Assembly: GCF_013149275.1 (NCBI RefSeq)
Contig: NZ_JABGNA010000007.1
Location: 190,448 to 254,447 of the forward strand
DNA: 64,000 nt
Direction: 5' to 3'
Source: Mucilaginibacter sp. SG564
GTDB taxonomy: Bacteria > Bacteroidota > Bacteroidia > Sphingobacteriales > Sphingobacteriaceae
The notes under the pieces were generated by a model. That model saw nothing but the letters and a program-made list of their open reading frames with translations. It did not search any database and was not told the origin of the DNA. The position numbers and the translations under genes were made by a program. This document shows, in pieces, positions 8,307-16,842 of the stretch (the stretch's first letter is position 1; every line of letters begins with the position of its first letter).

Positions 8307-10283
8307 CTACTTTGCAAAACCAACCATCTGGTGCAGTTTTACCGGATCATAGATTCTGCCACCTTTTATAATAACCGAAACATTACGGATATCCCTGATA
8401 TTTTTTACCGGATCACCATCAATAATAACCAGATCTGCCTGTTTACCAGCTTCCACCGATCCGGTTTGTTTATCCATCTTCATCACAGTAGCCGGAATAA
8501 TGGTAGCTGTTTTGATAGCCTGGGCAGGTGTAAGTCCGGCTTCTACATACAGCTCCAGTTCCCGGTCGAGGCTATAACCCGGGAAACCCATATCTGTGCC
8601 AGCCACAATAGGAACGCCTGCATCATACAGCTTTTTCACCGCCTGTAGCATACTTGCCATCAGGGGTATAACTTTAGTAGCCTGTTCCGGATCTTCCCCC
8701 ATATTTTTAAACAAAGCCTGTAGTGGCAGCGGAAGGTTATAAAATGCAGGCTCAAGCAGTGTAATATCATCTTTTAAATTACGGAAAGCCAGCTCATAAA
8801 CCCCTACCGTAGGATCAATAACCACATGATGCTGTTTAATAAAATCAATGGCTGCTATACTCTGCGGATCATTAAAATCAACAGACTTGTCGGCGTTCCG
8901 CTTCATGATCGAATAAACATATTGGATATGATTCACCATGTTCATTCCAGAATCAACACCTTGCTGTAGGGTCATTTCATTTGGGATATGTCCGGTTACC
9001 GTCAGCCCGAGGCGGTGTGCCTCATCACAAATTATCTTAACTATCTCAGGCTTTACCGAACTGTATATTTTTATCTGTACAAAACCATTTTCCTTATAGC
9101 GGTCAACCGCTTTGATAGCTTCTTCTTTGGTATCAGCCTGTATAATTCCTAAGGCTTTCTGGCCTTTGCCATCAATAATACCTGCCTTTAATATATTGGG
9201 GCCGATACCTTTATCACTGTCAATAGCATTCTTGATGGCGTTGATATATTCAAACTCATTACCACAATCCCTCACTGTAGTAACGCCAGCAGCCAGGTAG
9301 GCAGGTCCCCACTCGGCCTGCTCAAAATGCGAGTGCATATCCCACAAACCCGGTAAAATAGTTTTGCCTTTAGCATCAATTACTTTTACACCAGCAGGGA
9401 TAGTTAGCGATCCGGCCTTGCCCGTGCGTACAATAACACCTTTACTGATCAGTATAACCGCGTCGGGAATGCTTGTACCGGTTACTACGTCATATAATGT
9501 CCCTCCTGTTATAGCAATGGTTTCATCAGTCGCAGTTGATTGCCCGGTGGCTTTTGTAAACAACTCCATACCATAAACAGCTGCCTTGCTGATGAGTTGC
9601 GGCAATAAGGCTTCATACTGCGTGCGCATCACCTCTAATTTATCCCCTTCGGCATCATTGGTGATCAGGCAGATGAGGTTGCCTTTATTATCAGCCCAGA
9701 TCAACTCATTACCCCAAACCAAACCGCTGATGGTAAACCTGTCAAAGGTTACTGATTTGCCATTAAAACTCAATTCATCAGTCCCCTCCTTTTTTATTTG
9801 TACCGAACCAAACGGCAGGGTGCGGATTGTCGCTGGTTCAGGTTGCTTTTTCCAGTATTGCAACAGCACCTGCTGTACGGTTCCGGGCGAGTATCCCGCT
9901 ACGGTAAAGCTGGGTGGTGATACTTTTTGCGTATAGGAAGAATCATTTACCCGGATGGTGGCCTCGCCGCCACGTATGGTAATTTTATCATCCACTTTTG
10001 AAAACCTTGAGGTACTGCCTTTTATGGTAAGTTCAAGTGGGTCGTTAACCGGATTTACTTTCAACTCTGCTTTTAGGGGCACCGGCGAACCACGGTCGAC
10101 AAACTTAAAATCGATACTATATTGTATGGCGTCTTTATATTTATGCACCACATAGGTTTCTTTACCTATCTGCTGCGCGAATTTATGCAGAAAGAAAGTC
10201 CCGCTATCAGCCGGGATATTAGTTTGAGCGCTTGCATTTAAAAAAAATAACGCGGTAATAATAAACAGGATAGGCTTCTTCAT
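8307..10283 (-). CDS. Secreted amidohydrolase (imidazolonepropionase-like metal hydrolase)
   Basis: A 658-residue protein with a signal peptide (residues 1-20). The first ~240 residues form a beta-rich region without a recognised family. The second half is an amidohydrolase: the beta strand GLWDMHSHF gives the metal-binding HxH, VTGHIPNEM another metal His, and VAGTDMGFPGYSLDREL the catalytic Asp. The C-terminal QTGSVEAGKQADLVIIDGDP is the usual composite-barrel end. Homologues act on cyclic amides or dipeptides; the substrate here is unknown. It is monocistronic and flanked downstream by a gap of ordinary AT-rich DNA. Confidence 0.82.
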   Translation of the reverse strand: MKKPILFIITALFFLNASAQTNIPADSGTFFLHKFAQQIGKETYVVHKYKDAIQYSIDFKFVDRGSPVPLKAELKVNPVNDPLELTIKGSTSRFSKVDDKITIRGGEATIRVNDSSYTQKVSPPSFTVAGYSPGTVQQVLLQYWKKQPEPATIRTLPFGSVQIKKEGTDELSFNGKSVTFDRFTISGLVWGNELIWADNKGNLICLITNDAEGDKLEVMRTQYEALLPQLISKAAVYGMELFTKATGQSTATDETIAITGGTLYDVVTGTSIPDAVILISKGVIVRTGKAGSLTIPAGVKVIDAKGKTILPGLWDMHSHFEQAEWGPAYLAAGVTTVRDCGNEFEYINAIKNAIDSDKGIGPNILKAGIIDGKGQKALGIIQADTKEEAIKAVDRYKENGFVQIKIYSSVKPEIVKIICDEAHRLGLTVTGHIPNEMTLQQGVDSGMNMVNHIQYVYSIMKRNADKSVDFNDPQSIAAIDFIKQHHVVIDPTVGVYELAFRNLKDDITLLEPAFYNLPLPLQALFKNMGEDPEQATKVIPLMASMLQAVKKLYDAGVPIVAGTDMGFPGYSLDRELELYVEAGLTPAQAIKTATIIPATVMKMDKQTGSVEAGKQADLVIIDGDPVKNIRDIRNVSVIIKGGRIYDPVKLHQMVGFAK

Positions 10284-10600
10284 AGATCAGGTAATGTTTT
10301 ATAGGTGCGATAAATATATGACGATATTTTAAAAGCATCTGTTACAAGATCAATAAAAATATAATAGCCTCAATATATTTTCCGGTTGATGAAATATGCC
10401 AGCCTCTCCCCTTGCAAAACTTTTTAAACCTTAAATTTTAATAAATTTTAGTCAAAAATGGCCCGAAAACGATTCAAAAACATTCAAAAAACATCGATTT
10501 TAACACTTTTTAACAAAATTCAGTGTGGTTTTTAACGTGGTTTTGAAACTTTAAAAAGTATTAAAAATTGAGTGATTTTTATGCCCTTTTTCCCTCTTAA
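10284..10600. other. AT-rich intergenic stretch without a recognised gene
   Basis: Between the amidohydrolase start and the alkB terminator there is about 315 bp of A/T-rich DNA. A 25-codon plus-strand ORF starts at 10457 but has no conserved feature. The stretch presumably contains the amidohydrolase promoter; I cannot pick a convincing -7 element. Confidence 0.5.
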
Positions 10601-10640
10601 CAAAACAGCCCGGTTATCTCTTTTCAGAAAAAACCGGGCT
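10601..10640 (-). terminator. Intrinsic terminator after alkB
   Basis: AGCCCGGTT and AACCGGGCT pair around a 16-nt loop; on the minus strand the stem is followed by GTTTTG. It lies 59 bp past the alkB stop. Confidence 0.65.
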
Positions 10641-10698
10641 GGTATTGATATAAAGATACGAAAATTAGCGCTCAAATACAATCACATCATCAGCGGTT

Positions 10699-11319
10699 TT
10701 AATATTTAATATCCCGGAAAGTAATATTGATACGCGGGCCTGTATCGCCGGTTGTTTTGGGCACCTGGTGCAGCCAGTGGTGCTGGGTTTCGCCCTGCAT
10801 AATTAGTAAGCTGCCATTGCTGAGCGCCATGGATACTTTGGCATTTTTTTGTTGTTTGTGTTTAAACTGAAAAGTACGCGTAGCGCCAAATGATGCCGAG
10901 GCGATAACAGGGTTGCCACTCAGTTCTTTTTCATTATCGCTGTGCCAGCCCATGCTATCCTCGCCATTGCGGTAAAAGTTGAGCAGGGCCGAATTAAATT
11001 GCTTATTGCATTGCTGCTCGGCTGCTTGTTTGATCTGGAGTAACAGCGGTGTAAACGGCAGGGGGATATTTACCACGCCAGAGTAGGTGTAAGTTTTACC
11101 GCTATCGGAGTACCAGGAAGTAAGGCGCGGAAAATTAACCTGCTTGCCATAGATCTTCATCTTATCCTGTTTCCACAGAACGGAATGCTTGAGCTCATTA
11201 AAAATGTCATAAACATCATCCTCCTGGTAAAAATTGGGATATAAGAATACTTCCCCATCAAACGGCAACAGGTTTTGACGGACGGGGCTAAATATATTCA
11301 ATTGATTATCGGCGCTCAT
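10699..11319 (-). CDS. alkB: AlkB-like 2-oxoglutarate/Fe(II) DNA-repair dioxygenase
   Basis: A 206-residue protein that would oxidatively remove alkyl groups from DNA bases. The iron-binding HxD is in MGWHSDNEKEL, the distal His in HHWLHQVPKT, and the 2-oxoglutarate Arg in GPRINITFRDI; NFYRNGEDSMGWHSD is the family signature. The length suits the ALKBH2/3-like bacterial group. It is alone on its transcript. Upstream lie a word-tandem inverted repeat and three palindromes that could affect its expression. Confidence 0.9.
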   Translation of the reverse strand: MSADNQLNIFSPVRQNLLPFDGEVFLYPNFYQEDDVYDIFNELKHSVLWKQDKMKIYGKQVNFPRLTSWYSDSGKTYTYSGVVNIPLPFTPLLLQIKQAAEQQCNKQFNSALLNFYRNGEDSMGWHSDNEKELSGNPVIASASFGATRTFQFKHKQQKNAKVSMALSNGSLLIMQGETQHHWLHQVPKTTGDTGPRINITFRDIKY

Positions 11320-11322
11320 TTT

Positions 11323-11485
11323 TTAGAATCTTAATAGAATCAAGAACTAAGAGTCAAGAATCAAGACAAAACTCGATTAGTTCCGGCATCTACAAATTTA
11401 GACAAGGAATATGGATCACAGTTTAATATCATACACATACTTGTTATCTTTTCTTGACTCTTGATTCTTATATCTTAATTCTTTC
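11323..11485. repeat. Word-tandem inverted repeat (TCAAGAATCAAG words) upstream of alkB
   Basis: The left side (11323-11368) repeats AGAATCAAGA / AGAGTCAAGA. The right side (11448-11485) carries the complementary TTCTTGACTCTTGATTCTTA words. The same words occur at 18473-18552, 22910-22940 and 59530-59545. Pairing is staggered rather than perfect. It forms the first part of the 427-bp gap between alkB and amt. Confidence 0.65.
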
Positions 11486-11496
11486 CCCTACCGCCT

Positions 11497-11578
11497 ATTT
11501 AAGCGTCTACGCTTAAATACCAAACAGGTGAGCGTCGACGCTCACCTAAAGTAAGGTTCAAGCGCAGACGCTTGAACC
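11497..11578. repeat. Array of three palindromes with shared AGCG...CGCT core
   Basis: ATTTAAGCGT-CT-ACGCTTAAAT (11497-11518), AGGTGAGCGT-CG-ACGCTCACCT (11526-11547) and GGTTCAAGCG-CAGA-CGCTTGAACC (11555-11578). Centres are 29 and 30 bp apart. The core (A/G)AGCG-N4-CGCTY is constant while the outer arms differ between copies but stay complementary, so pairing rather than sequence seems to be kept. It lies 180-260 bp upstream of alkB and downstream of amt. Confidence 0.85.
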
Positions 11579-11681
11579 GGCGTAAGGCAAAGATTAAGAC
11601 AATTCCGCGTTCCTCTTGATTCCTGACTCTTATATCTTGTTTCCAGCGCCGTCCTTGCTCCTTGCTCCTCAAATTCTTAAT

Positions 11682-11711
11682 CAAAAAAAATCCGGCTTTA
11701 CAGCCGGACTC
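11682..11711 (-). terminator. Intrinsic terminator after amt
   Basis: On the minus strand AGTCCGGCTGTAAAGCCGGA forms a GC-rich stem-loop followed by eight T. It ends about 65 bp after the amt stop codon. Confidence 0.85.
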
Positions 11712-11746
11712 TCTCATGTTTATGTAATTGGTTTGAAATGCAATAA

Positions 11747-13054
11747 TTATAGCTTTTCGCCATGCTGGCTGATATCCAGACCCACAACTTCTTCCTCGGC
11801 CGAAACCCTCAGCGGCGATATCATATCGGTAATTTTAAGCAGCAGCATGGAGCCAAAGAACGAGAATATAGAAACACAGATCAGCGCTACCAACTGCACG
11901 ATAAACAAATGCGTTTGGCCAAAAAATAAGCCGTTGCCAGTTAAATTGCCCGCGTTTACATGCTGATTGGCAAAAACACCGGTAAGCAACATACCCACCA
12001 TACCACCTACACCGTGGCAAGGGAACACATCCAGCGTATCATCAATAGAAGTACGTGTGCGCCACTCCACCACCAGGTTACTCACTACGGCCGATATGAT
12101 ACCAATGGCCAGTGAATGCGGCACGGTAACAAACCCGGCTGCTGGTGTAATGGCTACCAGGCCCACTACGGCACCAATACAGGTACCCATAGCTGAAGGT
12201 TTGCGTCCGCGCAGCATATCAAAAAATATCCAGGTAATACCGCCCGCTGCCGATGCAGTGGTGCTTGTAGCTAAAGCGGTTACCGCTAAGGCATTGGCGC
12301 CAAAGGCCGAACCCGCGTTAAAGCCAAACCAGCCAAACCATAAAAGTCCGGTACCAATCATCACATAAGTGATACGGGCAGGTGAATGGTTAGCCTCGTT
12401 ACGGCGTTTTAAATAAATAGCCGAAGCCAAAGCGGCCCATCCGGCCGACATGTGTACTACAGTACCACCGGCAAAATCAAGCACACCAAATTTGGCCAGT
12501 ATGCCATCCGGGTGCCAGGTACAATGTGCCAATGGCGAAAATATAAATATCGAGAACAGGCAAAGGAATATAATGTACGAGTTGAAACGGATGCGTTCGG
12601 CAAAGGCACCGGTGATTAACGCCGGGGTAATGATAGCGAACTTCAGCTGATACATAGCGAATAACAGCAGTGGTATAGTTGGCGCGGCTTTCCAGGTGGC
12701 GTTGCCCAGCATACCCTTCATCATAAAATAGGTTGATGGATTACCGATGATACCATAAAAGCTATCGCCAAAAGCTAAACTAAAACCAAATATGCCCCAC
12801 ATCACCGTAATGATCACCATACAAACAATACTTTGCAGCATGGTTGATATCACGTTCTTTTTATTAACCATCCCACCGTAAAAGAAAGCCAAACCGGGTG
12901 TCATGATCAGAACCAGGGCCGTCGACATCAACATCCAGGCAATATCGCCGGTATTAAAGTGAGGATCGCCGGAATTTTTGAATTCTACAGATGGAAAAAG
13001 AAAAGTTAGTACTAAAATGACAAGAATTACTAAGAAAGGAAAATACCGTTTCAT
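11747..13054 (-). CDS. amt: Ammonium transporter
   Basis: A 435-residue Amt/MEP/Rh channel with about 11 membrane segments after an N-terminal hydrophobic segment. The signature is visible: FFYGGMVNKKNVISTM, SPLAHCTWHPDGIL, FAGGTVVHMSAGWAAL (first pore His region), FGFNAGSAFGANALA and FPCHGVGGMVGMLLTG (second pore His). It imports NH4+/NH3. A glnK/P-II gene, the usual partner, is not adjacent. The cytoplasmic tail ends in ISQHGEKL. Confidence 0.95.
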   Translation of the reverse strand: MKRYFPFLVILVILVLTFLFPSVEFKNSGDPHFNTGDIAWMLMSTALVLIMTPGLAFFYGGMVNKKNVISTMLQSIVCMVIITVMWGIFGFSLAFGDSFYGIIGNPSTYFMMKGMLGNATWKAAPTIPLLLFAMYQLKFAIITPALITGAFAERIRFNSYIIFLCLFSIFIFSPLAHCTWHPDGILAKFGVLDFAGGTVVHMSAGWAALASAIYLKRRNEANHSPARITYVMIGTGLLWFGWFGFNAGSAFGANALAVTALATSTTASAAGGITWIFFDMLRGRKPSAMGTCIGAVVGLVAITPAAGFVTVPHSLAIGIISAVVSNLVVEWRTRTSIDDTLDVFPCHGVGGMVGMLLTGVFANQHVNAGNLTGNGLFFGQTHLFIVQLVALICVSIFSFFGSMLLLKITDMISPLRVSAEEEVVGLDISQHGEKL

Positions 13055-13158
13055 GGAAATATTAGAATTGCTTTGTAAAACGGCCTGAAAGTATGATTTT
13101 AATTATAAAAAAACGAAGAATATTAAGTTTTTGTTAAAAAATTACGAAAATTGAAAAA

Positions 13159-14658
13159 TTAGAGCAGTTGAAGCACCCAATGAGGAAAAATACCCAGTAA
13201 AATTAGGATAAAACTTATGAATATTGATAAAATGAGCAAATTCACAGATTTTTTATTGCTTATTTCGACCATTTCCTTTCTTTTCAGAAATAAATTCAAA
13301 GGGATCTTGATATAGTAAAACAGCGAGACAACCGTAGTTAATGCCCCGGTAATCATCAGCAACATTAACCAAATGCTGTGCGTTTGCTGATAAACCCCAT
13401 ACACCGCCGAAAACACAAACAACTTACCGGTAAAACCAGCAGTTACGGGCAAGCCGGTTAATGAGATGAGGATGATCACAAAGCAAACGGAAGCTATGGG
13501 ATATTTAAGACCCAGTCCGCGGTATTCTTCCACGTCTTCGGCGCCGGCTTCATTGGCAAAATAGGTAGCCAGCGCCAGTGCGCCGATATTGGCCAGTGCG
13601 TACACCAGCAGGTAATAGCTCAGTACCGATACGCTGTGCAAGGATAAAACCACAACAGCCATCAATGCGAAGCCAGTATGCCCAATGCTGGAGTAAGCCA
13701 GCATCCGTTTCACATTGGTTTGCAGCACCGCCGCGAAATTACCTGCTACCATGGTTACGGTGCCGATAAGGGCGAATGCAATACCTATATCAAAACCTTT
13801 CCAATAGGTGGTAAATATAAACGGCGAAATAAAATTGATCAGCAAGGCAAAGGCGGCTATTTTAGGCACGGTTGACAGGTATGCCGTAACCGGTGTGCTT
13901 GCTCCCTGGTATACATCGGGTACCCAGAAATGAACCGGCACGAAGGATAACTTAAACCCGATACCCAATAAAACCAATATCATGGCAAATGATGAACTAA
14001 CCGGATTAACAGCCGACAAGTGCTGGATGCTATATTTAAATATAATATCTAAAGATCCGCTGAAACCATATAGCAGCGATATGCCATACAACATAATAGC
14101 TGATGATGCCGCGCCGAACAATACATATTTTAAACCCGCTTCGGTACTGAAAGCGTTTTCGGTACGGTAGGCTACCATCAGGTAAGAGGCGATAGAAACC
14201 ATTTCGATAGCCAGGTAAATGGATAACAGGTTTACCGCCATCACCATCAAATGCAGCCCAAATACGGATGCTATGGCAATGGAATACAGATCGGACAAGC
14301 CTTTTTGGTGACCATTGAGCTTATTATCCCAACCGAAATACAACAACAGGATAAACGATAGCAGATCAATGATGAGTTTAAAGAATATGCCGCTACGGCT
14401 CAGCAGCAGCATATTACTAAATATCAAATGGTTTCCGTCAAGTATCAGCGCAAACTGCTTCAGGTCAAGATACACCACCAGCAACAAACCCGCGCAGGCT
14501 ACTATACGGCATAACTTTAAAGAACGCTTACCAAATATCAAATCGGTTATCATGACTACAATAAACAGCAGCGCCAGGTAAACCTCGGGTTTAAAGAAGG
14601 CTATGCTGTCAAAAACAGATGATAAAGACTCGGATATATGTGATAGCAGATCGTGCAT
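13159..14658 (-). CDS. nuoN: NADH-quinone oxidoreductase subunit N
   Basis: Antiporter-like membrane subunit of complex I, 499 residues with about 14 membrane segments. The conserved proton-channel segments are LLSIYLAIEMVSIASYLMVAY (Glu on TM5), FKLSFVPVHFWVPDVYQGAS (Lys on TM7) and VKRMLAYSSIGHTGFALMA. It is the last gene of the minus-strand nuoH-N operon but is separated from nuoM by the DUF4139 gene and a gene-less CCCCTCT repeat element. Confidence 0.95.
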   Translation of the reverse strand: MHDLLSHISESLSSVFDSIAFFKPEVYLALLFIVVMITDLIFGKRSLKLCRIVACAGLLLVVYLDLKQFALILDGNHLIFSNMLLLSRSGIFFKLIIDLLSFILLLYFGWDNKLNGHQKGLSDLYSIAIASVFGLHLMVMAVNLLSIYLAIEMVSIASYLMVAYRTENAFSTEAGLKYVLFGAASSAIMLYGISLLYGFSGSLDIIFKYSIQHLSAVNPVSSSFAMILVLLGIGFKLSFVPVHFWVPDVYQGASTPVTAYLSTVPKIAAFALLINFISPFIFTTYWKGFDIGIAFALIGTVTMVAGNFAAVLQTNVKRMLAYSSIGHTGFALMAVVVLSLHSVSVLSYYLLVYALANIGALALATYFANEAGAEDVEEYRGLGLKYPIASVCFVIILISLTGLPVTAGFTGKLFVFSAVYGVYQQTHSIWLMLLMITGALTTVVSLFYYIKIPLNLFLKRKEMVEISNKKSVNLLILSIFISFILILLGIFPHWVLQLL

Positions 14659-14683
14659 TTATTTTATTGTTATTTTTTTCTTT

Positions 14684-14791
14684 CCCCTCTTGAGAGGGGG
14701 TGTGTTGGGCTGAGTAATGGCAGGGGTGTGTTATTCCAAAAGCTATTAATCTGCTTTTATAAACACACCCCTCCGCCCCTCTCAAGAGGGG
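14684..14791. repeat. CCCCTCTTGAGAGGGG-bounded element, gene-less copy
   Basis: Left end: CCCCTCT-TG-AGAGGGG (14684-14699), then 22 nt, then AGGGGTGTGTT (14722-14732). Right end: AACACACCCCT (14762-14772), 3 nt, then CCCCTCT-CA-AGAGGGG (14776-14791). Thus palindromes are outermost and an 11-bp inverted repeat is inside. The same left and right ends, with nearly the same spacers, enclose the DUF559 gene near 41.5-42.05 kb. No target duplication is visible. It lies between nuoN and the DUF4139 gene. Confidence 0.9.
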
Positions 14792-14835
14792 ATTCGCACT
14801 TTCCCTTGCCCGCACAAATTATTATCTTTTTATTT

Positions 14836-16719
14836 CTATTGAACTATTACAGATTGATTTTTAGGGTATTTAACCTGGTACTTTAATTGTATTTTCTTAT
14901 TATCCTGCGAATTTAGCATGAAATTCCAGGAAAGTTTGCCTGTAAGCTCATCCAGTTTTGCACCTGATATTTCCTGCTGCTCCACCTCGATGGCTGAGTT
15001 TTGCGAAACCGGCACCTGGTCTTCCACCAATAAACTCACAGGTTGGTTTTTGCGGTTCTTCACCTCGATGAGCCAGTTGCGCGTTTCTTTTTTATTGGGA
15101 CCGAATGATTGGCGCTCGGTAAGATCCTTTTGCAGAGTACGGGTCACCACAATATTTTTATCGGCACCTAATGACAGGTTCAGCGTATCGGCAGTAGCCT
15201 GTGTATTGATCAATGATTTACCGATAAACGTACCTTCAAAAAACAGGTTCGCTTCGCCCGATAGGAAATTATACTTGTTCCAGTTGGTGAGCTGCGCGGT
15301 TAAAAACACATCGGTGCTTACTTTGGGCGCTACAAAATATTGGTAACTGGCGTTCAGATCAAATTGTCCGATCTCAACCGCATATTGTTTACCATCACTC
15401 GGCACAGAATATGGATTGGCAATATTAAACTCTACGTTGGTTTGATTTTCAACCGGTTTAACTTCTACCGGGATAGATTGCACACTGGCTGCTGCGCCCC
15501 GTATCCCGATACCTGGTGCTATACCTGCCACTGCTCCGGTTAAATCTTTTTTATATTCTGCCGAATAACCCGTTACCACCACTTCATTCAAATTTTTTGC
15601 TGAAGGCGACATCGTAACATTAATGAGCGGCATATTGGCTGGTCTTTCCACCGCCTCATATCCCATATAACTAAAAGCAAGATCGGGGCTATTTGGTGGT
15701 ACCTGCAGGCTATAAAATCCCTGGGCATCACTAACCGTACCAATGGATGTTCCTTTAACTCTTATGGCAACGCCAGGCAAGCCATTACTTGAACCGGCTT
15801 CAAATACCTTACCGGTAACTTTGGTAACAGGTCCACTTTTGTTGGTGGAATACATACCCAAGCTCAAGTAATTGGGTGTAAGCTCGGGTTTGTTGCCACT
15901 GATGGTTGGATTACCTGTAGACAGCGTTACTTTAATATTTTTCCAGTCCTCGCCGCTTTGTTGTGATACATTGGCTTTATACGTAATACTGATAGGACTA
16001 TTGACATTTTTTGCCCGGATATCATAGGTTGGATACCAACTGGCGTTTTGCACAACATAATTCAAGGTAAAGGTTGATTGTAAAGCGCTCTTGGCTGATA
16101 CCGTTACCAAAACATTGCTGGTTATCTTGCTTCGGCCGTTAATGATAGTGACTATATGTTGATTAATCTTGTTCAGATCTTCGGTTAGGGCAGCAACCTG
16201 GTCATTGATATCCTGTTCTTTTTGTTTTATCTCGGTTAAGCGGGCTGTTTGAAAATCAAGCGCCTGTTTTAATTTGATTACATCCAGGCCATTCTTTTCA
16301 CCACCGCCTATCTGGTTTTTGCCCAACATGTTTTTTTCTTCCGCATAAATCGGGAGCAGGCTATTTTTAAGACCGATTTTGTAATTAATGGCTTTTGCTT
16401 GAGTCTCCAGATCGCGGATCTCTTTTTGTTTAAGCTCATCGTTGGCATTGTCCAGTTCCTGCTTTACCGATAATATGGTAAATTCTCCACCGGCACTTAC
16501 CTGCAGGCTCTGTACATCCATTCCTGGCGACATGTTACCGAAAACCAGGGTAGAAGTACCCGGGCTTACGCTGACCAGCGCCGTACGCGTTACTTGCGCA
16601 CCGTTTAAGAAAACGGTTACTTTTTGAACTTTGGAAGCTATTTTTTGTCCTTCATCGGCTTTGGATGCCATCGCCATAAAAAGAAGAACCGCGGCGGTAG
16701 ATAGTTTTTTGAACATCAT
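14836..16719 (-). CDS. DUF4139 / mucoidy-inhibitor MuiA-like protein with inserted SusC-type N-terminal segment
   Basis: About 627 residues from the chosen ATG at 16719, which places a signal peptide (FKKLSTAAVLLFMAMASKA) at the N-terminus; a longer reading to 16839 adds 40 residues with no signal. The DUF4140-like N-terminus (VQKVTVFLNGAQVTRTA), a coiled coil (about residues 95-200) and DUF4139 beta-rich parts (QNASWYPTYDIRA; GEDWKNIKVTLSTGNP) are clear. Residues about 301-395 are a CarboxypepD_reg-like fold (GVAIRVKGTSIGTVSDAQGF) followed by NEVVVTGYS, as at the start of SusC receptors. Function unknown; envelope location likely. It sits between nuoM and nuoN, 126 nt after nuoM, although it is not a complex I subunit. 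Confidence 0.8.
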   Translation of the reverse strand: MMFKKLSTAAVLLFMAMASKADEGQKIASKVQKVTVFLNGAQVTRTALVSVSPGTSTLVFGNMSPGMDVQSLQVSAGGEFTILSVKQELDNANDELKQKEIRDLETQAKAINYKIGLKNSLLPIYAEEKNMLGKNQIGGGEKNGLDVIKLKQALDFQTARLTEIKQKEQDINDQVAALTEDLNKINQHIVTIINGRSKITSNVLVTVSAKSALQSTFTLNYVVQNASWYPTYDIRAKNVNSPISITYKANVSQQSGEDWKNIKVTLSTGNPTISGNKPELTPNYLSLGMYSTNKSGPVTKVTGKVFEAGSSNGLPGVAIRVKGTSIGTVSDAQGFYSLQVPPNSPDLAFSYMGYEAVERPANMPLINVTMSPSAKNLNEVVVTGYSAEYKKDLTGAVAGIAPGIGIRGAAASVQSIPVEVKPVENQTNVEFNIANPYSVPSDGKQYAVEIGQFDLNASYQYFVAPKVSTDVFLTAQLTNWNKYNFLSGEANLFFEGTFIGKSLINTQATADTLNLSLGADKNIVVTRTLQKDLTERQSFGPNKKETRNWLIEVKNRKNQPVSLLVEDQVPVSQNSAIEVEQQEISGAKLDELTGKLSWNFMLNSQDNKKIQLKYQVKYPKNQSVIVQ

Positions 16720-16842
16720 GTCTTCGGTTAAATACATATCATCTGTTAATTGGCCCATGCGCGGCATTAAACCGGCTGGGTAAACTAAAGATGCATGGCT
16801 ATGCATTTTTCCATAAAAGCATTGATGCTTATTCACCATTAT

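Noticed and set aside
10457..10534. 25-codon ORF in the AT-rich gap upstream of the amidohydrolase
   Set aside because: Very short, Lys-rich only by composition, no ribosome site.
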